Shown piece by piece: positions 56,370 to 64,000 of a stretch of DNA of 64,000 nucleotides. Source of the DNA: Campanula takesimana (lineage: Eukaryota > Streptophyta > Magnoliopsida > Asterales > Campanulaceae); the NCBI GenBank assembly GCA_026119855.1, contig JAOWBW010001045.1:372001-436000 (forward strand), in the 5' to 3' direction. The notes below the pieces were generated by a model, which saw nothing but the letters and a program-made list of their open reading frames with translations, made no database searches and was not told where the DNA came from. The position numbers were made by a program, and so were the translations under genes. How positions within the stretch are numbered: position 1 is the first letter of the stretch; every line of letters starts with the position of its first letter.

Positions 56370-57025
56370 AAGGTGGATCTTCACAATCAAAAGGGTCTTC
56401 TCAAGGACAGACAGGTAATAGAAATCAGGGTAACACTTTAGGGTATCAAAATAAGAAGGTTTGTAACTATTGTAAAAAAGAAGGGCATTCTGAAGAGAAA
56501 TGTTGGAAGAAACAAGGTAGATGTATGAATTGCGGTCAGTTGGGTCATTTACAGAGGCATTGTCCCAGGTTCACTAATCAGTCTTTGGGAAGAGTAGTTG
56601 GGTCTTCACAGAGCCAGAAGAGGGATTCTTCAGGAAGGCCTAAAGTGCAGGGTCGTGTCTTTGCCATTACTCAACAGCAAATTTCGGATCCTTCTAATGT
56701 GACTAAAGGTATAATTTCTATGTCTAGTCTGAGAGCACATACACTTATAGACCCTGGCTCTTCGCATACTTGTGTGTTTGTGCATTTTGTCTCTTGATTA
56801 CATGTGTCTTCTGAGTCTTTACCTTTTGTGATTAGACGTGTCTTCTTTAAGGGGGAGTGTTTGACGACCGATAAAGTGTCGTGTACTTGTGATGTGCGTA
56901 TTCATGAGCATGTTTTACTTGCCGGTTTAGTGATGTTGCCATCACAAGATTTTGATGTTATTGTGGTGGAGTTTTACATATGTGTGTGTTTAGCATTCAT
57001 GCTTTTTATGCATCAAAACTTGTAA
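56370..57025 (+). pseudogene. Ty3/gypsy gag zinc knuckles and protease fragment
   Basis: The frame runs from a Gln/Ser-rich linker into two CCHC zinc knuckles, CNYCKKEGHSEEKC (CX2CX4HX4C) and CMNCGQLGHLQRHC. It then reaches the aspartic protease, whose catalytic loop reads LIDPGSSHT (the Asp-Pro-Gly variant seen in plant Ty3 elements), and stops at 56797-56799. Homology resumes downstream with SESLPFVIRR, GLVMLPSQDFDVI. The gag N-terminus and the rest of pol are absent or decayed. Confidence 0.8.
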
Positions 57026-58225
57026 ATTGTTGCCACGAGTGCCTGGTAGTTGGTTTATGGAGTTAGTAGTGAAATATTTGCATTTAAATTAGAAGATATC
57101 CTTTCCTTATGAGATTTTAAATGTATTTCCACTTGAGTGGTACTTGTTTCTTGAGGAGAACCTTGGGTTATTTTGAGTGGATTTAATAATTCATCATTCA
57201 TTGAGATGCCTTAAAGAGTGATTGAGATGTTTATTGCTTCAGAATGGAACGGTAACAATGTGTGCTTTGAGAAGATTGATTCTTTATGAACAAAAATTAT
57301 CCTACCCATAAATTGAGATTTATTGCGATTATACATCCATTGCATTAGTGAATGACTTTGATAGAGTTATATTTGAAGTGTTTACTATGTTATATCATCG
57401 GAGAAAGGCAATGTGTTAGAGGATATCTTGACTTATAGTTCATGTTTGATAAAACTAACTGGAGAATGTTAGAGGAATTAACATTTTGAAATCTTTGTGA
57501 GTTGAGATATGGGGTGATTTTGCGATTGTGAAAACTTTAAGTTCTACTTTATTGAAGGATTTCAACTATAGAAAATTTCTAGTGGAAGGAACGAGGATAG
57601 ACAACCCGATTTTGTGTGTTGCTTGTGATGAAACTTTAACTTTTGTGGTAGAGTATGTGGTCAACACTTAGTGGAACCAACATGTATAACGGAATTCAAC
57701 TATAGATACTTGAAGAGATACACAAGACCAATTTAATTATGAACCCAAGTAAATGTAGAGTATTGAGATAAATTTGAAGAGTTACCTTTGATTTGTTGAC
57801 CCGTGAAATTCTAAGCATTCAACTAAGTCCTTGAGATGCGAATAATCTGGAAGTAGAATATCAGTGATCAGTAAGTTTGTGACAAGCCTTGAGATTTCTG
57901 AGTGGATATGAATTTATTGCGAAAAGTTTCATTGAAGGGGCTGCACTGAATAGATGGAATAAATGATGTTGACTGATAGCTGATTGGTTACCAAGTTTTC
58001 TCACCTTTTCTATTTTGAGAGTATAAATATTAATTCCAGTTGTTACTCATTTGTTCAGAAGATAGTTCGATTTCATGGGATGTTTATGATTCTTCTCTTG
58101 TGTGTCTAAAGTTTTAGAGGATATTGAACTCAGTATGAAGCTTCGGGATTATAATAAAGGGAAGTATCCTTGGTTGTCTGATAATGGAGGTAAGCAATCC
58201 TAAAATTCGGGTCGAATTTTCTTTA
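57026..58225 (+). pseudogene. Heavily decayed pol region of the Ty3/gypsy element
   Basis: No long frame remains. Between 57730 and 57955, scattered matches in changing frames (NPSKCR, VTFDLLTREI, then LRFLSGYEFIAKSFIEG) recall the reverse transcriptase region around SKCEFW...VTFLGHVVS and FLGLAGYYRRFIEGF. This is tentative. Confidence 0.35.
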
Positions 58226-58237
58226 AGGGGGAGTGAG
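58222..58237 (+). other. Polypurine tract of the Ty3/gypsy element
   Basis: TTTAAGGGGGAGTGAG directly precedes the LTR start TGTAACG, as expected for plus-strand priming. It fixes the element's orientation as +. Confidence 0.8.
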
Positions 58238-58844
58238 TGTAACGACCCCAAAATCCGTTTTATTTATTTTAATATTTATTTTATATTTTGAGAAATTTAA
58301 TTTAAAATAATGTGTGCATATTATGTGTTGCATCATATTATATGACTTGCACATTTTATTTGATTATTTGTGTTAGTTAAAATGTTAGTAGTAAAGTTTA
58401 TTTGGGGAGTTAAGTTGTGTTAGTGGAATTTTATGGGCCAAAGTTTAAAATAAGGTTCAAGGGCTTAGTTGTTCATCTTGGAAGTAAGGGGGGCTTAAGG
58501 GAATGAGTATAAATACAACATTTGCATCCTTCTCCCTCCCATCTCTCTCTCGACACACTCACCATTTCCTTTCACCTTTCCCAAATTTTCTCCTGTAATT
58601 TCCATGGAAGCTTAAAAAGGTAAGGTTTCCTCTTGTTAATTTTCCTTCTTTTAATTTACTACTCCATTTTCAAATCTAAAAATATATAAATGTTCAGGGT
58701 GTTGAGTAGGCCATTTCTACCGGATCAAATATTATTTTCTTGATACTTTTCCGGAAAATAGGTAAGTTACTAATCCCCCTTTAAGTGTTAAAATGGTCAT
58801 AATCATGCTATATATGCTTAATATGTGGTGAAATAATGTTTTGG

Positions 58845-59127
58845 TATACTTTTATTATACTTGTAAATTTGGGACGGAGGGAGTAGTAATAACTTTTATT
58901 ATATTATTATACTTGTAAATTTGGGACGGAGGGAGTAGTAATAACTTTTATATATACTTGTAAATTTGGGACGGAGGGAGTAGTAATAACTTTTATTATA
59001 CTTGTAAATTTGGGACGGAGGAGTAGTAATAACTTTTATTATACTTGTAAATTTGGGACGGAGGGAGTAGTAATAACTTTATTATACTTGTAAATTTGGG
59101 ACGGAAGGAGTAGTAATAACTTTTATT
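58845..59127. repeat. Tandem array of a Stowaway-type terminus
   Basis: Six units of ACTTGTAAATTTGGGACGGA plus GGGAGTAGTAATAACTTTTA, period about 43-50 bp depending on the TAT spacer, inside the LTR. Confidence 0.93.
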
Positions 59128-59264
59128 ATTATGGGTATATGCTAGATTAGGTTGGTATGGTAGTGTTGTGAAGTTATAATGATGTTGTTGTGCTTTAGGA
59201 TTGGGTAACAACTAAGTAATGAAAGTGAACTTTGTTAGATTTTTCCTGGGAATTGGCCATTCTG

Positions 59265-59405
59265 CAGTGGAGCGGCCGAGTCAGTAAATTAGAGCGGCCG
59301 ATCCCCTTATTATCGAATGTTGAGTTCTAGGAGAGCGGCCGATCAAAGTAAAGGACTCGACCGATCCGCTCGGCCGAGTCAAGTAAGTAGAGCGGCCGAG
59401 CAGTC
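59265..59405. repeat. GCGGCCGA motif cluster
   Basis: AGCGGCCGA(G/T) recurs at least five times in about 140 bp (for example 59272, 59294, 59334, 59391), with a related CTCGGCCGAG. Far more GC-rich than its surroundings. Confidence 0.8.
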
Positions 59406-59723
59406 TGAGTTTTAACAACTTGTTTGTTTTTCGTTAAGTATTGGGCTAGGTCTTAGGCGATGTCCTAGGATGCCTAGATAATTGTTATGAGGTATCAAAA
59501 TGATAGAATTGGTCCTTTGTGATCGGGTTTGACTTAATGTGATTGTGTAGATGGATTGTGTGGTGACTTAATGTCAAGATTGTGTACATTATTGTGAAAA
59601 CGTGTTTACTTCTCTATGATGAGCTTGTGTGGTTTCCTTCTATGGAATCATGCCCTGGTTGTTGTTTTAGCAAGTATTTATTACTGTGCTCTTTGTTGAA
59701 AGTCCAGCTGGTTTTGTGTGTTA

Positions 59724-59890
59724 TCGAGTGGAGGTGGAAAGCATTATAGTGGCACACTAGCCAAGTTCACTATAAGGCTTTTCCACTGGTCCTATTTCCC
59801 AGGTTTGGGATGTTATCGAGTGGAGGTGGAAGGCATTGTAGTGGCATCAGTTAAGTGCACTATAAGGCTTTTCCACTGGACCTATTTCCT
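59724..59890. repeat. Approximately 92-bp tandem duplication in LTR
   Basis: TATCGAGTGGAGGTGGAA, CACTATAAGGCTTTTCCACT and CCTATTTCC occur twice in the same order. Confidence 0.9.
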
Positions 59891-60862
59891 CATTCCAGAT
59901 TGGCCTTGGATGGGATGAACTCGCTCCCTCGCGTGAGCATTTAGGGGTATGACTTTGTGTCATTTTCTCCCACTATTGTTGTTGTTATGTTATATGGTTC
60001 CGGAACCTGTTTCAGCTATTGATGCTGCCCGTTGTTACTTTGGCTCTGTTGGATATGGTTTGGTTTTCGGGATTCCGGCTTCAGCTATTTATGCTGCTCA
60101 GATGGTTTCAGACAGATGGTCTTTTCAGATGGTTTTCTCAGATGGTTTTCTCTGATGATCATGTTATTTCGGTAAACCTTGGCTTGGTATCCTCGTAGGA
60201 GTGTTTACTCCTACACTATGTGTTGTATGATGAGTTGGTCGTTATTTCCAACCGGTATGGGACGGTTGGCGATAGGGAGCCTCTCATATTATGTGCTATA
60301 TGCTATATGATTATTTGTGACATTGTTCCTTTATGTTTATCATATAAGCATATAATGTAGTTGCATTTTAGTAACTTACTGAGATTTATTCTCACCCCTT
60401 ATTTGTTTACCGTTTTAGATAAGGAGCCCAGGGGATAGTTCACACACAGGGAGGACGTCGGGAAGAGGATCTTTGGTAAGACTTTTGGTAAGTGGTGTGT
60501 ATGTTAAAGGATACATTATGCAAATGTAACACCTTTTGGGTAGTGTACCCGTGACTTAGTTTTGTATCATCTCTTTTAGTAGATGTCGGTGTTGTATATT
60601 TGTAAGTAAAGTTGTGGCTAAGTGGCTCAGTACTCGTTGTGAAAGTTGGTTTGTTTTATGACTTCAAGTCAAGTTTCAAGTAGTTGTGTTGGTCGTGTGA
60701 TCCTTTTTATGAAAGTATATTTCGAAAAAATTCCTTTAAATTGTTTTATGACGTCTTCCGTGCGTGTCCCGGACGTGGGGCCAAGTAGGACCACGGGTCG
60801 GAGCGCGACAAACTTTCACAAACAGGCGAATGCTTTATATTTAAAACTTTATTTAAAAGAAA

Positions 60863-61660
60863 TTCAATGAAGGGCCCTTTCTCTTTTTGAAACAATTAAC
60901 AACCTTTTATAAATCTTTTTTTTTTCTCCTTCAAAACTCCTGTTTTTTACTAGCAGAATTATTTTTTTGTGTTAACTTGTACTTTGAATTTGTATTTAAG
61001 TATAAAATAATTATAAGATCAAATGATTGAAGTTATCATAATAACAGATAAATTAAAGGTTATAATCAAACCTATAAATTTTTATCATAAAAATTAGTAA
61101 GAAAATATATAAAAACCAGTAAAATTATAAAAGGAAAAAAATATGTACAACAATAACACGATGAAAAAAATATACATATAACGTCCCAAAATTTGCAAAA
61201 GAACATATTAAATAAATATATAAAAGTGTCTTAAAAACTCTTGCAAAAGATAATATTAAATTATGTTCACCGAAAATAAAATAATATAATAAGAATATGA
61301 GGACTAAAAAAATTACTCCAAAGAAGATTATACATATCTATGTCTTACAAAGATGTTTTCCTTTCTACTTAAATTTGTCACAAGAAAAAAATAATTTTCT
61401 TTGAGTTATTAAAATAAGGGAATATAAAGGCCCCAAAAGTATGAGGGCTCAAATATAATTTGAATGAGGGAATATGAAGGCCCCAAAAGTTATATATATA
61501 GTTGTCCTTGGTTGATTTTTTTTTCTCAAATAAAATAGGCCTTTTTGTGTATTTTTTTTTCTTGGGACCTCTTTTACTTAAAAATGAACTAATAAAATGT
61601 GTCAGCTGATTTTGTTTTATTTCTTTAAGAAAGAATTAGTGATATTTTTTTTCATAATAA

Positions 61661-61711
<51 letters not shown>

Positions 61712-61813
61712 CACACACACACATATATATACACGCTATAAAAAATTTGGGCCCCTCTCCCGGCAAAGGCCCTGGGCGGGCGCCCCACCTGCCCCCTCCT
61801 TGGGCCGGCCCTG
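60863..61813. mobile_element. hAT element, second copy, left-truncated
   Basis: From TTCAATGAAGGGCCCTTTCT onward it follows 49737-50694 closely to the end GGGCCGGCCCTG. The first about 40 bases, including the left terminal repeat, are missing and replaced by the DNA after the LTR. An insertion of about 30 bp duplicates an internal stretch near 61440-61490 (AATATGAAGGCCCCAAAAGT). (AT)n/(CA)n tracts are at 61664-61722. Confidence 0.88.
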
Positions 61814-61899
61814 ATCTTGACTTTACTTCTACATGTGCTATTCAATTAGAGTACACCTTGTTTTGTTGCTACATATTGTAATTTGTTGAAGTTTGATAT

Positions 61900-63513
61900 T
61901 GTTGGTCCCAAAGACACAACAAGGGTATGAAAAGAGGCTAGAGGGGGGGGGGGATGAATAGCCTATTAAAATTTCAACCCTTTTTCAAATTCAACCAAGT
62001 GCTTACTCTTGAATATGCGGTCAAGTTAAAACCACACGGTCAAGGGGTAATATGCACAGCGGAAGTTTTCGTTAGAAATGGGAAAGGTTGGTTTTGACTA
62101 AAATCTCTAAGTAGGAATACCAGCACTCACGGTCAACCAGGTAGCGGTCGAGTGAGTCCGGTCGAGGGTGAAGTGCGGTCAAGAGATTGCGGTCAAGAGG
62201 TTGAGATTTGAAAGTTGTTGTCTTAGAAGTTTTTGGCAAAAGATAAGTTAGTCAGATTTTAACTTAGGCAAGTGGAGAACAAACAAACACAATTCACAGC
62301 AAGTTATTAAATCTGAAAGATCAAAACACTAAACGACAAACAAAGTTAATATGAACAATGAAGAACAATATGAACAATACTTGAAAGTAAATTTGCAGAA
62401 AGTAAAATGACACAAGTATTTGGAAAGGTTCGATCTGTTGAAAAGATCTACGTCCTTTACCAAGATGGTCAGTCTTGGATTTTGAATGGAGGTATATATT
62501 GATTCTTGAGTGTACAGATTACAGAGATGAAGTATTGAATCAACACCTACTTTCTATGAAGAACAAATCCTAGACTTAGACCAGTGTATCCCTTTTGATT
62601 CAATCTAAGTGATTGATCAATTGGGGTGAGTGTGTGTAAGAATCTGAAGCTCTTTGAAATCTATATGATTTAGAGCCTAAAGAATCTTATGTGTTAAAAG
62701 GCTTGAGATGACTTGAATGTTGCTGGAGATCTTTGAAGGTTTGAAGGTGAGTTCTTTGAAGATTCAAAGGATTCTGGAAATTTTGAGTATGATCTTCAAT
62801 CACCAAGTATTTTAACAGCAATTTCTCTATTGGAATCTCAGCTCAGCTCAATGAAGAACTTAAGGGCTATTTATAGCCTTGAATGAGAAAATAGCTGTTG
62901 GATTTACTTGGGCTCCAAGTTGAAGGACAATGAGCTGTTGAATTCTGATTGGAGCTCAATCTGAGTTTGTCCTTTTTGCAGATAAGAGGTGGTCCCACTT
63001 AGATGAATTTCAAATTTGAATTACTTGGGATCCAAGTTCTGCAACGTTCTAAACTAACCATAGTTTGATACAAGTGACCATGGTTAAGTTTGAACATACT
63101 TGGGTTCTTGAACTTCTGCTCATCTGCGGTCAAGACTTGCGGTCGAATCTCTTGCGGTCAATAAGCCTAAGGGCATCTGCGGTCGAGGGGTCAAATGTGA
63201 CCTGTCAAGATATGCCACAAAGCTTCACGGTCACTGACTTCCGGTCAAGTGATTCACGGTCCAGTGGTCTTCCACGGTCAGGTGGTCTACCACGGTCAAG
63301 TGAATTCACGGTCGAGGTCTTGACCACTAAAATTCCAGACTTAGAAAATTTTCAGCCTATCATTCTAAAGCCTATACTATCAAAGTGGACTATTCTAAAA
63401 ATGAAGTTTAACACTTCTTACAATATATCCTAAACTCCACAAAAGATAAAATTAGGTTATGGGATCAATCAAATCTAGGTAATAGGAGTGGTTTATAATA
63501 AGCATACCCAACA
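61900..63513 (+). mobile_element. Solo LTR (1614 bp)
   Basis: The termini TGTTGGTCCC and ATACCCAACA form inverted TGTTGG...CCAACA ends. The 5-bp duplication GATAT is perfect (61895-61899, 63514-63518). A TATA-like GGCTATTTATAGCC at about 62866 implies plus orientation. Two clusters of CGGTCAAG/CGGTCGAG motifs lie inside (62120-62205, 63115-63310). No internal retroelement domain is adjacent. Confidence 0.9.
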
Positions 63514-63533
63514 GATATACATTGTATTGTTGG

Positions 63534-64000
63534 TGTTATGCCCTAGGCATATTGTTTGTAAAATTAATGTTATTATTTATAAAGATATTGAATGTTTGAT
63601 TATTATGTCTTTTGCATGTTTATTATAATAATCCCCGTCCCTGATAATTATGATTAATTATTAGTATAAGTTTAATAGATAATCATGTGATGATTATGGT
63701 GTATGGGATACAATTAGACTTATGGGTATTTGTTGGAGAACAAATACTGGACTGACCCCTATGAGATTTATGTCATGGTCACAATGTCATAATTAAGTCT
63801 CATATAGTTATATCACTGGAATCTCTAGACCTGAGGTTATTACAGTCTTCCACATGATGAACATTACGTTTGACATATTCAAACGTTATCCCTAACCGGA
63901 TAGCTATAAAGAATATGATTGGCATAATCGGAATCATGTAGGGAAGAGTAATAATCCAAGATGGGATTTGTTCCTCGTCAAGAGAGATGTCAAGCTTTGG
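63534..64000 (+). mobile_element. Probable copia-type LTR, cut by the window end
   Basis: It starts TGTTATGCCCTAGGCATATT, a form I associate with Ty1/copia LTR starts. It continues to the window edge without a stop signal or right end. Confidence 0.4.

Larger units (their letters stand above)
58238..60810 (+). mobile_element. 3' LTR of a Ty3/gypsy retrotransposon
   Basis: It starts TGTAACGACCCCAAAATCCG after the polypurine tract and ends GGGTCGGAGCGCGACA, giving 2573 bp. A TATA-like GAGTATAAATACAAC is at about 58506. Internal features: a tandem-amplified Stowaway end (58845-59127), a GCGGCCGA cluster (59265-59405) and a duplicated approximately 92-bp segment (59724-59890). The 5' LTR was not found, so no target duplication can be tested. 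Confidence 0.8.

Overview
This window is nuclear plant DNA. It has GT-AG introns, a plastid-targeted protein, an ALOG (LSH) transcription factor, plant-type peptide:N-glycanase A genes, many Stowaway-type MITEs with CTCCCTCCGTCCC ends, and LTR retrotransposon remains. The AT-rich intergenic DNA and the families present suggest a eudicot. The repeat style would fit Caryophyllales, but that is only an impression.

Layout. 1-7669 (+): the 3' eleven exons of a DNA 3'-phosphatase gene (ZDP), whose introns are full of transposons. 8250-9956 (-): a single-exon, probably chloroplast-targeted protein of unassigned function. 10098-12227: a non-autonomous Mutator-like element carrying minisatellites. 12384-14558: a solo LTR with an exact 5-bp target duplication. 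16988-21044 (+): a complete eight-exon gene for a RAB3GAP2-like Rab3 GTPase-activating protein regulatory subunit. 21370-37748 (+): three tandem peptide:N-glycanase A-like genes and one relic, separated by array-bearing DNA transposons. 38-45 kb: a 2.6-kb element with a 140-bp tandem array, plus MITEs. 45829-46366 (-): an ALOG/LSH gene. 46-56 kb: gene-poor, with hAT elements, a SINE nested in a MITE, minisatellites and a fragment of a PAN-domain gene. 56.35-60.81 kb: a decayed Ty3/gypsy element (gag zinc knuckles, protease, polypurine tract, 3' LTR). 60.86-61.81 kb: a second hAT copy. 61.9-63.5 kb: another solo LTR. From about 63.53 kb: probably the start of a copia-type LTR.

The host genes look like independent housekeeping or developmental genes (DNA end repair, Rab/autophagy regulation, N-glycan release, organ-boundary regulation) and not a pathway cluster. 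The only functional cluster is the PNGase A tandem array.

Two themes stand out. (1) Three otherwise well-preserved coding regions (PNGase A copies 1 and 3, and LSH) are each broken by one single-base indel in or beside a short C/G run. Adding or removing one base makes each length divisible by three, so consensus error must be excluded before calling pseudogenes. (2) At least five non-autonomous DNA elements carry internal tandem arrays with 20-140-bp units. They include an inverted pair of GTAACA/TGTTAC elements whose arrays face each other like foldback arms.
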